64,000 nt of DNA. Origin: Altererythrobacter ishigakiensis. Its GTDB lineage: Bacteria > Pseudomonadota > Alphaproteobacteria > Sphingomonadales > Sphingomonadaceae. Position 1 is the stretch's first letter. Each line of letters starts with the position of its first letter. The stretch is from contig NZ_CP015963.1 in the NCBI RefSeq assembly GCF_001663155.1, forward strand, positions 2,504,001 through 2,568,000. The letters are read 5' to 3'. The translations under genes were made by a program, and so were the position numbers. Shown here in pieces: positions 54,381 to 63,746 of the stretch. The notes beneath the pieces were generated by a model. It did not search any database. It was given only the letters and a program-made list of their open reading frames with translations, and had not been told where the DNA came from.

Positions 54381-55127
54381 TCAGGAGTCCAGTTTCGCCA
54401 TAACTTCATCGCTGATCTCGTAATTGCCCCAAACGGTCTGGACATCATCATCGTCGTCGAGCGCGTCGATCAGCTTCAGCAGCGTACCCGCATTGCCTTC
54501 GTCGAGCTCGACAGTCAGGTTGGGCTTCCACGCCAACTTGACTTCCTTGGCTTCGCCGAGCGCTCTTTCGAGGCTGGACGAAACTTCGTGCAGGTCCTCG
54601 GCTGCGGTCCAGATTTCATGGCCGTCTTCGGAAGAAGCGATATCTTCCGCGCCAGCTTCCATTGCGGCTTCGAGCACCTTTTCTTCGTCGCCCGCGTCCG
54701 GTCCGTATTCGATATAGCCCAGCCGTTCAAAGCCATGAGCAACAGAACCCTCAGTGCCCAGATTGCCGCCGTTCTTGGAGAAGCATGTCCGCACATTGGT
54801 GGCGGTGCGGTTGCGATTGTCGGTCAGCGCTTCGACGATGATCGCGCTGCCGCCTGGGCCATAGCCTTCGTAGCGGACTTCCTCGTAATTGTCCTCGTCG
54901 CCGCCCGATGCCTTGTCGATTGCGCGCTGGATATTGTCCTTCGGCATCGACTGCGCCTTGGCGTTGTTGATCGCCAGGCGCAGGCGCGGGTTCATGTCCG
55001 GATCGGGCGCGCCCATTTTCGCCGCCACTGTTATTTCGCGGCTGAGTTTGGAAAACAGGTTAGAGCGCTTCTTGTCCTGTGCGCCCTTGCGGTGCATGAT
55101 GTTCTTGAATTTGGAATGGCCTGCCAT
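54381..55127 (-). CDS. yebC: YebC/PmpR family protein
   Basis: A 248-aa protein that begins [21 protein letters not shown], the invariant opening of the YebC family. [26 protein letters not shown] and a C-terminal acidic domain ([17 protein letters not shown]) follow. Members act as transcriptional regulators (PmpR) or in relief of ribosome stalling. It is first in yebC-ruvC-arsC-like. A large plus-strand ORF opposite it (54249-55151) is a shadow. Confidence 0.93.
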   Translation of the reverse strand: MAGHSKFKNIMHRKGAQDKKRSNLFSKLSREITVAAKMGAPDPDMNPRLRLAINNAKAQSMPKDNIQRAIDKASGGDEDNYEEVRYEGYGPGGSAIIVEALTDNRNRTATNVRTCFSKNGGNLGTEGSVAHGFERLGYIEYGPDAGDEEKVLEAAMEAGAEDIASSEDGHEIWTAAEDLHEVSSSLERALGEAKEVKLAWKPNLTVELDEGNAGTLLKLIDALDDDDDVQTVWGNYEISDEVMAKLDS

Positions 55128-55181
55128 GGGATGTCATTTTTCCGAATTTGAATGATTGGAATCAGGGGTCGCAATAGCCGC

Positions 55182-55940
55182 ATGACAGGTGAATCTACAA
55201 GCCTTCCGTCACCGCAAACAATGCGCGCAGAATGGGGCAGTTTTCTCGGCTTTCTGCAAAAGCCCCAGTTGCCTGTCCGGCAATCTGCGGACTTCAAAAT
55301 TGGCGCAATCGCGATATCGCGCATGCTAACGCTCGATCTTACAGCTATGGGCGCGCTGTTGATCATCGCTGGTATCGTGATGGCGATCGGTGTCGATATT
55401 CCAGAGACTGCGCTGGCGGGTATAGAAATCACTCCATCGATCATATTGACTGTGATTGTCATTGCTCCCGTATCCGAAGAGCTGTTTTTTCGCAGCTGGC
55501 TGTCAGGCCGCCCACGCTATCTCGTTGCATTCCCGATCATCCTCGCCGCGGGAGTCCTCGCGGCGATACTGGGAGTAAACCATACTGGGGAAACCGCTAC
55601 GACCTACGTCGGCTTCGCAATGATTGGCGGTATCTTGCTGACATTCATTATGGCAGCAATCCTATGGAAGCGTCCACCAATGAACTGGTTTCGAACGATC
55701 TTTCCGGCGATGTTCTGGCTTAGCACTCTGGCATTTGCCTCTATCCACTTGTTCAACTTCAACGAAAGCAACTGGGTAAGCTTGCTACCGCTGGTTCTAC
55801 CGCAGTTCATATTGGGCATGCTGCTGTGTTATCTGCGAGTGAACTATGGGTTGTGGAGCGCCATCGCGCTCCATATGATCCATAACGGACTGATTATCAC
55901 GATTGTGTTGATCGCGAGCAAAGCAACGTTCGCAAGTTAA
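55182..55940 (+). CDS. CPBP-family intramembrane metalloprotease
   Basis: About 252 aa from ATG 55182 (an ATG at 55152 is also in frame). About six to seven membrane helices. The Abi/CAAX-protease motifs are present: EE-x3-R in PVSEELFFRSWL, F-x3-H in FASIHLF, and H-x3-N in LHMIHNG. It would cut membrane-embedded substrates; targets unknown. It diverges from yebC by 54 bp and its end overlaps the convergent hydrolase gene by 4 bp. Confidence 0.83.
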   Translation: MTGESTSLPSPQTMRAEWGSFLGFLQKPQLPVRQSADFKIGAIAISRMLTLDLTAMGALLIIAGIVMAIGVDIPETALAGIEITPSIILTVIVIAPVSEELFFRSWLSGRPRYLVAFPIILAAGVLAAILGVNHTGETATTYVGFAMIGGILLTFIMAAILWKRPPMNWFRTIFPAMFWLSTLAFASIHLFNFNESNWVSLLPLVLPQFILGMLLCYLRVNYGLWSAIALHMIHNGLIITIVLIASKATFAS

Positions 55941-56785
55941 AGCGGTAGATGCTGCGTCAGAAACCCGGCTACAGCGGCATTAAATGCATCATTCTTGTCA
56001 CCCGCCACCATATGACCGGCATCGCTGACATCGACAGTTTCAGCGTGCGGCACCTTCGCGCGGAACGCCGCAATGCTCTCGTCTGAAACAATGTCGCTCA
56101 ACTTGCCGCGTACAACCAGTACAGGAACTTCTGGGCGCTGCCCTAGCTTGTTCGTCGACCGTTGCAGCGGCTCGCGAAACTGGCTTGGGTCCTCGACGCC
56201 GAACATTACCGGATCCCAGTGCCAATACAGCCGCCCGTCATCGCGGCGGCGCAAATTCTTCATTAGTCCACTCGGATCTTTTGGGCGCGGACGTTCGGGA
56301 TAGTAGGCTGCAACGGCATCGGCTGCTTCATCCAACGAGGCGAAGCCACCATGATGTGCATTCATGAAGCTGACGATCCGTTCGACACCCTTGGGTTCCA
56401 TATCCGGGACGATATCAACCAGAATTATTGCTGATGGGGATAGCCCTTCGCCAGCAGCGTGAATTGATGTGAGCCCGCCCATGGACGCGCCAACCAACGC
56501 GAACGGCACGTCGCAGTCATCGATAACCGCATGGATGTCTTTGATCCGGTCAAATATGGCATAGGCTCCGGTTGGCGACCATTCGCTTTCCCCATGCCCG
56601 CGCGCATCAAGATTCACGACCCGATAACCCGCAGCGACCAACGCGCGCATTGCCTCAGCCCAACTGTGCCGGGTCTGCCCGCCGCCATGCATCAGCAGAA
56701 CCAGCGGCGCGCCCTCCGGTCCGCTGACGTCTCCGACTAGCTTCAGACCGTCGCTGGCAACAAATTCCGCGCGCTCAGCCCCCAT
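55937..56785 (-). CDS. Alpha/beta hydrolase
   Basis: A 282-aa cytosolic hydrolase. The oxyanion-hole region is LMHGGGQTRHSWAEAM. The nucleophile elbow is G99-A-S101-M-G (LVGASMGGL), the acid is likely in VPVLVVRGKLSDIV, and the catalytic His is in DAGHMVAGD. It resembles esterases, perhydrolases and epoxide hydrolases, and the substrate is not predictable. It is 8 bp downstream of the YbjQ-like gene, on the same strand, so probably co-transcribed. Confidence 0.85.
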   Translation of the reverse strand: MGAERAEFVASDGLKLVGDVSGPEGAPLVLLMHGGGQTRHSWAEAMRALVAAGYRVVNLDARGHGESEWSPTGAYAIFDRIKDIHAVIDDCDVPFALVGASMGGLTSIHAAGEGLSPSAIILVDIVPDMEPKGVERIVSFMNAHHGGFASLDEAADAVAAYYPERPRPKDPSGLMKNLRRRDDGRLYWHWDPVMFGVEDPSQFREPLQRSTNKLGQRPEVPVLVVRGKLSDIVSDESIAAFRAKVPHAETVDVSDAGHMVAGDKNDAFNAAVAGFLTQHLPL

Positions 56786-56793
56786 ACCTCACG

Positions 56794-57141
56794 TCAGACC
56801 TTTACTGCGGTTCCGCTGGCAGACACCATCAGCATCGAGCCAGTGTCGCCAATCACTTCGTAATCGAGGTCGATGCCCACCACCGCGTTGCCGCCGCGGC
56901 TGGCGGCTTCCGCCTGCAGTTCTTCGATTGCCTGATTGCGGGCGTCGGCCAGAATGCGCTCGTAACTGCCAGAGCGACCGCCTACGATGTCGCGGATATT
57001 GGCAAACAGATCGCGGAACAGGTTCGCACCAACAATCACTTCACCAACCACAATCCCGCAATATTCCTGGATCGGCCGCCCCTCGATTGTCGGTGTAGTC
57101 GTTACGATCACTCCGCGCGCATCTTTCCACGGACCGGCCAT
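56794..57141 (-). CDS. YbjQ/UPF0145 family protein
   Basis: A 115-aa soluble protein. The N-terminal [30 protein letters not shown] and the [22 protein letters not shown] helix are the family pattern, ending in [12 protein letters not shown]...MVSASGTAV. Family members form pentamers; a heavy-metal-binding role has been proposed but is not established. It comes before the hydrolase gene and after the GapR-like gene (51-bp gap). Confidence 0.88.
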   Translation of the reverse strand: MAGPWKDARGVIVTTTPTIEGRPIQEYCGIVVGEVIVGANLFRDLFANIRDIVGGRSGSYERILADARNQAIEELQAEAASRGGNAVVGIDLDYEVIGDTGSMLMVSASGTAVKV

Positions 57142-57192
57142 GCTAATCTCCTTGCTTGCTGTATTACTTAGATAATACGCGAACCGGGAAAA

Positions 57193-57429
57193 TCAACCAA
57201 GCCCCAGCGCAGCCTTGTAGGTTTCCAGCACGGTCTCCATTTCTGCGCGATCATCAGGCTTCATTTTGCGCAGACGCACGATCTGGCGCATGATCTTGGT
57301 ATCATAACCGACCGCCTTGGCCTCAGCATAAACATCGCGAATATCGTCAGCGATGCCTTTCTTCTCCTCTTCTAGGCGTTCGATGCGCTCGATCAAAAGG
57401 CGCAGGCGGTCGTCGGTGGCTTCAGCCAT
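57193..57429 (-). CDS. GapR-like DUF2312 nucleoid protein
   Basis: A 78-aa protein from ATG 57429 (GGAGAC upstream; the longer frame to 57483 is unlikely). Long helix [48 protein letters not shown] matches DUF2312, the family of Caulobacter GapR. GapR clamps overtwisted DNA ahead of replication and transcription and helps topoisomerases. By homology it should coat the chromosome. It is followed by the YbjQ-like gene. Confidence 0.9.
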   Translation of the reverse strand: MAEATDDRLRLLIERIERLEEEKKGIADDIRDVYAEAKAVGYDTKIMRQIVRLRKMKPDDRAEMETVLETYKAALGLG

Positions 57430-57510
57430 CTGGTCAGGTCTCCGTTGGAATGAGAATCGGTTTGGCCCCGCGATAGCCAGCAAGACCTGCCGCGTGAACC
57501 GGGCAAGTGA

Positions 57511-57825
57511 TCAATCCACGCGATTTTTCGCGATACTTGCTTCCATCGCAGCCAATTGCTCTTCGGTAGCAGGCTTCTGCCGCGTTGCCTTCCACTCTTC
57601 CATCGGCATGCCGTGGATCAATTCCCGCGCCGCAGCTTTGTCACCATCGAAGCCAGAATCGCGGATCCAGTCAGCGAGGCAATTGCGGCAAAATCCCGCA
57701 AGCCCCATAAGCTCGATATTCTGCGCATCGTGGCGGTGCTGCAAATGGCGCACCAGTCGGCGAAATGCCGCCGCTGCAATCGCATCATCCAGCCGTTCGA
57801 CCGCATTCTCTGAATTCGTATCCAT
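57511..57825 (-). CDS. DUF1244 protein
   Basis: A 104-aa protein from ATG 57825 (AAGGAT upstream). The family signature FRRLVRHLQHRHDAQNIELMGLAGFCRNCLADWIRD is clear, with two close cysteines (FCRNC). It was named from alphaproteobacterial genomes and has no known reaction; the Cys pair suggests metal or redox binding. It is upstream of the GapR-like gene on the same strand (81 bp) and diverges from pyk by 62 bp. Confidence 0.88.
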   Translation of the reverse strand: MDTNSENAVERLDDAIAAAAFRRLVRHLQHRHDAQNIELMGLAGFCRNCLADWIRDSGFDGDKAAARELIHGMPMEEWKATRQKPATEEQLAAMEASIAKNRVD

Positions 57826-57887
57826 CAATTGGTATCCTTTGAGACTATTCCTTGAGTTGAAACACAACTGTGTCATAGCATTGTTTC

Positions 57888-59357
57888 ATGTCACGCACCG
57901 CACTCAGTCGGCTCGACCCGCGAAGCCGTAAAGTCAAAATTCTTGCAACGATTGGTCCAGCCAGCCGCGACCCTGAGGTTCTGCGGCGCTTGCTGAAAGC
58001 CGGGGCCGACGCGTTTCGTGTCAACATGAGCCATGGCGAACATGCCGATCATGCCGCGACGATCAAGGGCATTCGCGCGCTGGAAAAGGAATTCAACCGA
58101 CCGATTGCAATTCTAGCCGATCTGCAAGGTCCTAAGCTGCGTGTAGGCACGTTCAAGGATGGCCAAGCGGTCATTCGCCATTCGGGCCATTTCACGCTTG
58201 ATCGCGATCCCGAACCAGGCGACGAGACACGGGTGTGCCTACCGCACCCTGAGCTGTTCGGCATCTTGGAAAAGGGGCAGCGACTGCTCATCAATGACGG
58301 CAAGATCCGCTTGCGAGTGCTTGAGGCCAGCGCAGACAAAATCCTGTGTTCGGCGGAAGTTGGCGGCGTGATTTCTGATCGCAAGGGTGTGAATGTGCCC
58401 GACGCCGAAGTTCCTATCCCGGCGCTGACAGAGAAGGATCGCAAGGACCTGGCCTTTGCGATCAAGCAGAATGTCGACTGGATCGGACTTAGTTTTGTCC
58501 AGCGACCCGAAGACCTTGCCGAAGCCCGTAAGCTGATGGGCGGCTATGGTGCGCTATGCGCCAAAATCGAAAAGCCGATGGCGGTCCGGCGTCTTTCTGA
58601 GATTATCGAGATGTCAGACGGCATCATGGTAGCACGAGGAGACTTAGGCGTTGAACTGGAACCGCAAGAGGTTCCGCCGCTGCAGAAGAAGATCGTCAAC
58701 GCAACCCGAACTGCGGGCAAGCCGGTGATCGTCGCGACCCAAATGCTCGAAAGCATGATCGAGAGCCCCACACCCACCCGCGCTGAAGTGTCTGACGTAG
58801 CAAACGCGGTCTACGATGGCGCAGATGCGGTGATGCTCTCAGCAGAAACGGCAGCAGGTGATTGGCCGGAGGAAGCAGTCGCCATGATGGACAAGATCGC
58901 CGAACAAGTCGAGCGTAGCGAGGACTATCGTGCACGCGTACGTTTCCTTGATACGCCGCCCGACGCCACCACCTCTGACGCGTTGGCGCATAGCTGTATG
59001 ACCATCGCCGATACCGTGGCGATCAGCGCGATCACGGTGTTTACTGCTTCCGGATCAACCGCGCGGCGCGTGGCGCGCGAACGACCGGATACGCCGATGT
59101 TGGTTCTGACCCCGTCAATGAAGACAGCGCGGCGCGTTGCTTTGCTATGGGGTGCGCATGCCGTGGCAACCAAGGACATCGGCAGCTTTGAAGAGATGAT
59201 CGCCAAGGGTAAGCGGATGGCGCTGCGTCATGGCTTCGGCAAGGCAGGCAGCAAGCTGATCGCGCTGGCTGGTGTGCCTTTCGGAACGCCTGGCGCGACA
59301 AACCTTCTGCATGTCGTGACGCTGACCGGAGATGAGCTCGACAATCACAGGGGTTAG
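57888..59357 (+). CDS. pyk: Pyruvate kinase
   Basis: A 489-aa glycolytic enzyme converting PEP and ADP to pyruvate and ATP. Motifs: KILATIGPASRDP, FRVNMSHGEH, LADLQGPKLRVG, the active-site CAKIEKPMAVRRL and IMVARGDLGVELE, and ATQMLESMIESPTPTRAEVSDVANAVYDGADAVMLSAETA region. It is full length. A 6-bp GTCTGC/GCAGAC inverted repeat follows the stop, without a T-run. Confidence 0.95.
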   Translation: MSRTALSRLDPRSRKVKILATIGPASRDPEVLRRLLKAGADAFRVNMSHGEHADHAATIKGIRALEKEFNRPIAILADLQGPKLRVGTFKDGQAVIRHSGHFTLDRDPEPGDETRVCLPHPELFGILEKGQRLLINDGKIRLRVLEASADKILCSAEVGGVISDRKGVNVPDAEVPIPALTEKDRKDLAFAIKQNVDWIGLSFVQRPEDLAEARKLMGGYGALCAKIEKPMAVRRLSEIIEMSDGIMVARGDLGVELEPQEVPPLQKKIVNATRTAGKPVIVATQMLESMIESPTPTRAEVSDVANAVYDGADAVMLSAETAAGDWPEEAVAMMDKIAEQVERSEDYRARVRFLDTPPDATTSDALAHSCMTIADTVAISAITVFTASGSTARRVARERPDTPMLVLTPSMKTARRVALLWGAHAVATKDIGSFEEMIAKGKRMALRHGFGKAGSKLIALAGVPFGTPGATNLLHVVTLTGDELDNHRG

Positions 59358-59410
59358 GCGGGCGGACTGTCTGCTAACGACCCAGTTGCAGACATTGCAC
59401 ACCGACGGGC

Positions 59411-59650
59411 CTATTCGCCGTTGCGATAGCGCCATTCACCATCAGACCTAAGGTAGCTGATGATAATAACGGCCGCAGTCAGCTGGATCGCCGCAATTAC
59501 GAAAGCCAAGGTCGGAAGTAGCGATCCGGATAAGATCATGGCAGCCACGTATAGACCTAATACTAACCATCCCTCCCAAGCGATGGGGAAACCTACCCCG
59601 TATCCATATCGCTTCACAGGGAACCATGGTTTTTTGCCTTGGGTTGGCAT
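59411..59650 (-). CDS. Small two-helix membrane protein
   Basis: A 79-aa protein from ATG 59650, with AGGAG six bases upstream. A short basic/aromatic N-terminus (KKPWFPVKRYGYGVGFP) precedes two membrane helices (GWLVLGLYVAAMILSGSLLP; LAFVIAAIQLTAAVIIISYL) and a polar tail. I do not recognise a family. It lies divergent from a secreted-protein gene in an AT-richer patch, and its 3' end is 53 bp from the pyk stop. Confidence 0.68.
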   Translation of the reverse strand: MPTQGKKPWFPVKRYGYGVGFPIAWEGWLVLGLYVAAMILSGSLLPTLAFVIAAIQLTAAVIIISYLRSDGEWRYRNGE

Positions 59651-59814
59651 GACATCTCCTAGACGGCAGAATAGTATGTTGGTCGCGAACCATATAGTCA
59701 AAATCTGCTTTCGAGCCGGTTGCGGACGTTTCCGGTGTAGCCGCCCATTTTGACACCAGCGAGATCTTATGTGAGTAGTGCCACTTAGGGTCGTGGAGTT
59801 TGAGGGAGCGTCCA

Positions 59815-60648
59815 TTGTTCCGTCCACTTATTTGTATCTTTGCACTCAGTGTAACTTCCGCCCTGTACGCGGAAGATTTACCCCCAATAGAAACACAAAC
59901 AGCATCAATTGTTGAAGCGATTAAACAAGGTCAGTTTGACTCTCGATTTTCCGACGAAGTCGAACTTAGTTCCTCGCAAATTGCCGAGATTTCGAAACTT
60001 GTAGGATGCACCCCCCAAAGAAAGTCACCGCAAGGCCTCTGGTTGATGGAATTTAGTTGGCATTGTGGAGAAGACACTTCCTATTCAGGCTATTCCATCG
60101 CGACCTCGTGGCTATTCAATCAGAAGTCAGAGCTGGTTGGTTTTGCTATTAACCCGACTTTGGAAGACCTTCGGCCATCATCCAAGGCTACCGAAGGCAA
60201 GAGCCAAGAACCTAAATCAAAGTTTGCAAATCGCTTTGCGGAAGCAGTCGCGAAAGGCGACGACTACACGCTTTCCGGATACCTGATTTTTTCACAGTAC
60301 GAGAACGAGCGTCTGGCAAGACTGGAAGGAAGCGAATACTCGGTTAGCATCGGTGGCTCAAACGGAGCTCGAAGCATCAAATTCTGGGACGCTGACAACA
60401 TATTGCATCAAGCGAGGATGCATTTTGATGACGAGGGACGAGCCATAGGGCTGACTTTCAAACCAGGCCCGGAGAAAGATTACGCAGGGCGGCGTGCAGC
60501 TTCTGCTCGTCGCGATTCGCACTCCCAAATTGAAACACGTGAGCGCTTGAATCGCAATAGAGAGTCGGAACGGCGATACAATAGACCGCGCTCCAGCAGA
60601 CCCAGATCTAGCGAAATGCCACGCAAATATTGCCCTCCCAACTGTTGA
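59815..60648 (+). CDS. Secreted protein of unknown function, Arg-rich C-terminus
   Basis: About 277 aa. The start is taken as TTG 59815 because GAGGGAG lies six bases upstream and a signal peptide (FRPLICIFALSVTSALYA) follows; TTG 59800 is also in frame. Mature part: a helical segment (IVEAIKQGQFDSRF), a Trp/Cys-rich region (GLWLMEFSWHCGEDTS), and a C-terminal tail rich in Arg, Asn and Ser ending in CPPNC. I cannot assign a family. Codon use looks more AT-rich than in neighbours. It has no partner on its strand. Confidence 0.6.
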   Translation: MFRPLICIFALSVTSALYAEDLPPIETQTASIVEAIKQGQFDSRFSDEVELSSSQIAEISKLVGCTPQRKSPQGLWLMEFSWHCGEDTSYSGYSIATSWLFNQKSELVGFAINPTLEDLRPSSKATEGKSQEPKSKFANRFAEAVAKGDDYTLSGYLIFSQYENERLARLEGSEYSVSIGGSNGARSIKFWDADNILHQARMHFDDEGRAIGLTFKPGPEKDYAGRRAASARRDSHSQIETRERLNRNRESERRYNRPRSSRPRSSEMPRKYCPPNC

Positions 60649-60751
60649 TTTTCACGTTCGAAATAGAACTGGCATTCGCCAAAATCGAGTTTCTCTAAAT
60701 TACAAACGAACCCGATTGTTTAGTGTCTACTCTCCACTTCATAATCAGGGA

Positions 60752-61186
60752 TTAGCCAGTTCTTCGGATCACCTCTGCCAATGTCGAGAGATACTCTAGA
60801 GAATGATCGGTCATCGGTTCAAGATCTCTGCGAGCATCATCACCAACGGACCAATGCCCGTCGGAATTCCTGACCACCCAGCCTTTCGCTTGCAATCGCG
60901 AGATTTTGCGGCGCACAGTTTCGCGCGGGATGCCGGTGATTTGAGCAATGGAATGCGTGTTCAAAGGGGTCGTAAGCTCTCGCCGGGCTTCGCCGGCAAG
61001 GAACTGCTTATAGGTAATGTCAGTCGGCATCTTGTGTCTCGGCAAGACAGCCGAGCCAACCACCGCCAGTATCAGCACCGAATCCAGATCACCGTCAAAT
61101 GCTGCACGCAAGCTCGATAGAAGACGGATGAAACCATCCACATGGACAGGCCAAATCTTTCCGAAGTTTTCTGCAGCGAATTTCAT
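60752..61186 (-). CDS. Winged-helix transcriptional regulator
   Basis: A 144-aa cytosolic protein. The N-terminal half is helical (FIRLLSSLRAAFDGDLDSVLILAVVGSAVL). The second half is a winged helix: TTPLNTHSIAQITGIPRETVRRKISRLQAKGWVVRNSDGHWSV, close to GntR/Crp-type HTH (the RETVRRKISRL recognition helix). It lacks an obvious effector domain. It diverges from the outer-membrane protein gene with 133 bp between, so it may control that operon. Confidence 0.75.
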   Translation of the reverse strand: MKFAAENFGKIWPVHVDGFIRLLSSLRAAFDGDLDSVLILAVVGSAVLPRHKMPTDITYKQFLAGEARRELTTPLNTHSIAQITGIPRETVRRKISRLQAKGWVVRNSDGHWSVGDDARRDLEPMTDHSLEYLSTLAEVIRRTG

Positions 61187-61319
61187 AAAAGATTGCCCCC
61201 ATCATGTGAGAGAAAAGTTACTGCCCATTTTGGGCATCCACAACCTTTACACGAGTGTTATTAACGCGAAACCTGAAAGAAAACAGAATCTACCCGGTCG
61301 CGATGCTGGAGATGTTTTG

Positions 61320-62810
61320 GTGACTTCCACACGCTGCGAAATGATGTCCACGCCCTCTTCATGCCTTGGAAAGCCGGGCAGATTGAGATGTCTTCTTGTG
61401 AGTTCGGCCGCGATGGCCTTGATGTGCTCCGGAACAGCTATTGCCCAAGATGCTTCGCCTGAGCAGCAAGCCGGGCCAGAAGAAGTCGAATTTCGCTTCA
61501 CTCTTGAGGGCGGAATCAATGCAGTAGCTGAAGAAAACCTGTTCTGGAATCTGGCGGAAACTTTCGCACCGACTGCCGACTTCAACTCGGACACGCAATG
61601 GATTGAAGCCTACATGAAACCAGGCGTTGAAATGACATCCTACATTTCTGAAGGTACGCGAGTTTACGGTGGTGCTTCTTTCGTAGCATCGATGACGACA
61701 GGCCAGGACGGCTTAGGGCAAGGGGACACGGGCCGGGTAACAATCGAAGAGGCCTTTCTAGGAGTAAAGACCGGGTCGAAAGAAACCGGCGAGTTGGATA
61801 TTTCTATTGGGGCGCAGGAACTCAAACTCGGCACAGGAATGCAGATCGCCAACGGCGCCTCGAACGGGTTCGAGCGTGGAGCAGTCAAATTGGGTCCAAG
61901 AAAGGCATGGGAACAAACGGCCATCGCCAAGTTGACCATTGACCGGCTAACCGCGCGCGCCTTTTTCATCGACCCGAACGAGTTGAGCTCAAATAATACC
62001 AAGACGGAGATGGCCGGCGGCGATATTCGCTTCGATTGGGACCAGAACTTCGCCGGCTTGTCATATGTGAATGTCCTGCAATCGGGTGCGCCGTACCCGC
62101 AGGCCGGGGCCGGTGGTTTGGGGCCACCCGTCTTTCTTGATGGGGGGCGTGATGGACTGAATTCGCTTTCATTTTACGGCCGGGTGCACCCGCTCAAAGA
62201 GGCTATGCCCGGTTTCTATGTCGCGCTGGATGGTGCCCATCAGTGGAATAGCAGGATTGATCTGGACGCTTGGGCCGGACGGGTGCAGGTTGGTCACGTA
62301 TGGAACAACAAGCCCTGGCGCCCCGAAGTTTTCTACACCTATCAAACCTTCTCAGGCGATGACCCGAACACTCCGGAGTTGGAACGTTTTGACCCATTGA
62401 ATTACGAAGGCTCACCGGCAAGCTGGGCTACCGGCTCGAAATCGGCACTCGTTTTCATCAATTCCAATGTCCAGTCGCATCAGCTGACCTTTAAGCTGAT
62501 GCCTAGCCGGCAGGATTTTGTCACACTCAGGACTGCGCATATCCGAGTGAACGAGCTGCGCAGCCCCATTCAGTTCGGACAGGCAACGAGACTTGATCTC
62601 ACCGAAGATCTGGGCAGCGTTGTGGCTGGCGTTACCGATCCGCACCTCTCAGACGATGTGTTCCTTGAGTATACACGGGTGCTTACGCCCAACATTTTTC
62701 TGACCGGTGGCTTCAGTGTTTCGTTTCCCGGAGACGGGATCAAGAATGCTGTCGGCGGATCTGCACCGGCTTGGACCGGCGGGTTCGTCAATATCGTAGT
62801 AAATTACTAA
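61320..62810 (+). CDS. Outer-membrane beta-barrel (alginate-export-like)
   Basis: About 496 aa from GTG 61320 (GGAG eight bases upstream); the frame is open to 61017 but the leader MSTPSS...LLVSSAAMALMCSGTAIAQ sits just after 61341. The body has many alternating strands with aromatic ends (VYGGASFVASMTT, FYVALDGAHQWNSRIDLDAWAGRVQVGHVW) and terminates in FVNIVVNY. GAQELKLGTGMQIANGASNGFERGAVKLGPRKAWEQ resembles the alginate-export/porin family. Substrate unknown. It starts a run of secreted-protein genes. Confidence 0.72.
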   Translation: MTSTRCEMMSTPSSCLGKPGRLRCLLVSSAAMALMCSGTAIAQDASPEQQAGPEEVEFRFTLEGGINAVAEENLFWNLAETFAPTADFNSDTQWIEAYMKPGVEMTSYISEGTRVYGGASFVASMTTGQDGLGQGDTGRVTIEEAFLGVKTGSKETGELDISIGAQELKLGTGMQIANGASNGFERGAVKLGPRKAWEQTAIAKLTIDRLTARAFFIDPNELSSNNTKTEMAGGDIRFDWDQNFAGLSYVNVLQSGAPYPQAGAGGLGPPVFLDGGRDGLNSLSFYGRVHPLKEAMPGFYVALDGAHQWNSRIDLDAWAGRVQVGHVWNNKPWRPEVFYTYQTFSGDDPNTPELERFDPLNYEGSPASWATGSKSALVFINSNVQSHQLTFKLMPSRQDFVTLRTAHIRVNELRSPIQFGQATRLDLTEDLGSVVAGVTDPHLSDDVFLEYTRVLTPNIFLTGGFSVSFPGDGIKNAVGGSAPAWTGGFVNIVVNY

Positions 62811-62873
62811 GCTTCTCCTCGGCCCATCTGGCGGCCTGGTGAACGCTTCGAGAACACAACGTAGAGGGAAAGG

Positions 62874-63269
62874 ATGACTGGCATGGTTCAACTTTTTAGA
62901 CGTGGGATTATCGCAGCCGGGATCACCATGAGTTTGGTCGCTGTTTCGCCAGCTGCATCGCAGAGTTCGGAAGGCGAGGCGCAAATCAGCCAGGAAGAGC
63001 AGGTCGACAATGGCCTCAAGAATTTCGGATATATCGCCGGGCTTTCTCGCGGCTGCGTTGCCGAAGATCAGCAAATGGCGTTCGAGCGCGACGTAATGGA
63101 AATGAATGCAGCAATCACCCGTCTGCTGGGGGTCGATCGCGCCTTCTTGTTCTCTGCTGCGTTTGGCTACGGCACCAGTGTGGCAGTTGAGGTGGAAAAC
63201 TGCGCAGAAATTCTGAAGCAGTATGAATCGCGCTCCAACAAGTTTCGCAGTGCTGTGGAAGGGAGCTGA
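62874..63269 (+). CDS. Small secreted helical protein
   Basis: A 131-aa protein with a signal peptide (LFRRGIIAAGITMSLVAVSPAASQ). The mature part is largely helical, with acidic-Gln runs (EGEAQISQEEQVDNGL), a Cys pair (RGCVAEDQQ and VENCAEIL), and a C-terminal charged helix. No family recognised. AGGGAAAGG precedes the ATG. It follows the barrel gene by 63 bp and precedes the Arg-rich repeat gene by 3 bp, so co-transcription is likely. Confidence 0.62.
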   Translation: MTGMVQLFRRGIIAAGITMSLVAVSPAASQSSEGEAQISQEEQVDNGLKNFGYIAGLSRGCVAEDQQMAFERDVMEMNAAITRLLGVDRAFLFSAAFGYGTSVAVEVENCAEILKQYESRSNKFRSAVEGS

Positions 63270-63272
63270 CCG

Positions 63273-63722
63273 ATGTACAGCAAAATCCTAGCCGTACTCG
63301 CAGCAACAGTCGTCTTTACGGCAATCCCGACCGAAGTGCAGGCCCAAAGCTGGGAAGTGCGTCGCGAGATTCGCGAAGGAAATCGTGAAGTGGCGCGCGA
63401 AAGGCGTGAAGCGGCAAGAGAAATTCTTAGCTGCAAGACCAGAAAGTGTGCCGAGCGCGAATATCGTGAAGCCAATCGCGAAGTCGCCCGGGAACGCAGA
63501 GAAGCTAGGCGTGAGGTCATGCGCGAGATACGCGAAGACTATTATGATCGCTTCTATCGCGGCAACGGCCGTTGGTGGCGCGATGGACGTTACTGGAACA
63601 GAAATGACTACCTGCGGCGCTACTACGCGCGACGCGACAATGACGGAGCCGATGTACTTAAAGGCGCACTCGTCGGAGCAGCCGTGGTTGGCATAATCGC
63701 AGCGGTTACTGACGACGACTAA
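63273..63722 (+). CDS. Secreted Arg/Glu-rich repeat protein
   Basis: A 149-aa protein with a signal peptide (MYSKILAVLAATVVFTAIPTEVQA). Two nearly equal 18-residue blocks of Arg/Glu (residues 34-51 and 65-82, REGNREVARERREAAREI type) lie 31 residues apart with two Cys between (C54, C59). Then a Tyr/Trp/Arg region (YYDRFYRGNGRWWRDGRYWNRNDY) and a C-terminal glycine-zipper-like helix (LKGALVGAAVVGIIAAV) follow. The layout recalls RcnB-like periplasmic proteins but the match is loose. It probably binds an anionic or metal-linked ligand at the envelope. Confidence 0.68.
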   Translation: MYSKILAVLAATVVFTAIPTEVQAQSWEVRREIREGNREVARERREAAREILSCKTRKCAEREYREANREVARERREARREVMREIREDYYDRFYRGNGRWWRDGRYWNRNDYLRRYYARRDNDGADVLKGALVGAAVVGIIAAVTDDD

Positions 63723-63746
63723 AGCCATCTTCTTAGGAGTAGAACC

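Noticed and set aside
54249..55151. A 300-aa plus-strand ORF opposite ruvC and yebC
   Set aside because: It is antisense to two well-supported genes and shows no family motifs; long antisense frames are common at this GC content.
59370..59398. Intrinsic terminator after pyk
   Set aside because: The GTCTGC/GCAGAC stem has a 13-nt loop and no T-run, so termination is not convincing.
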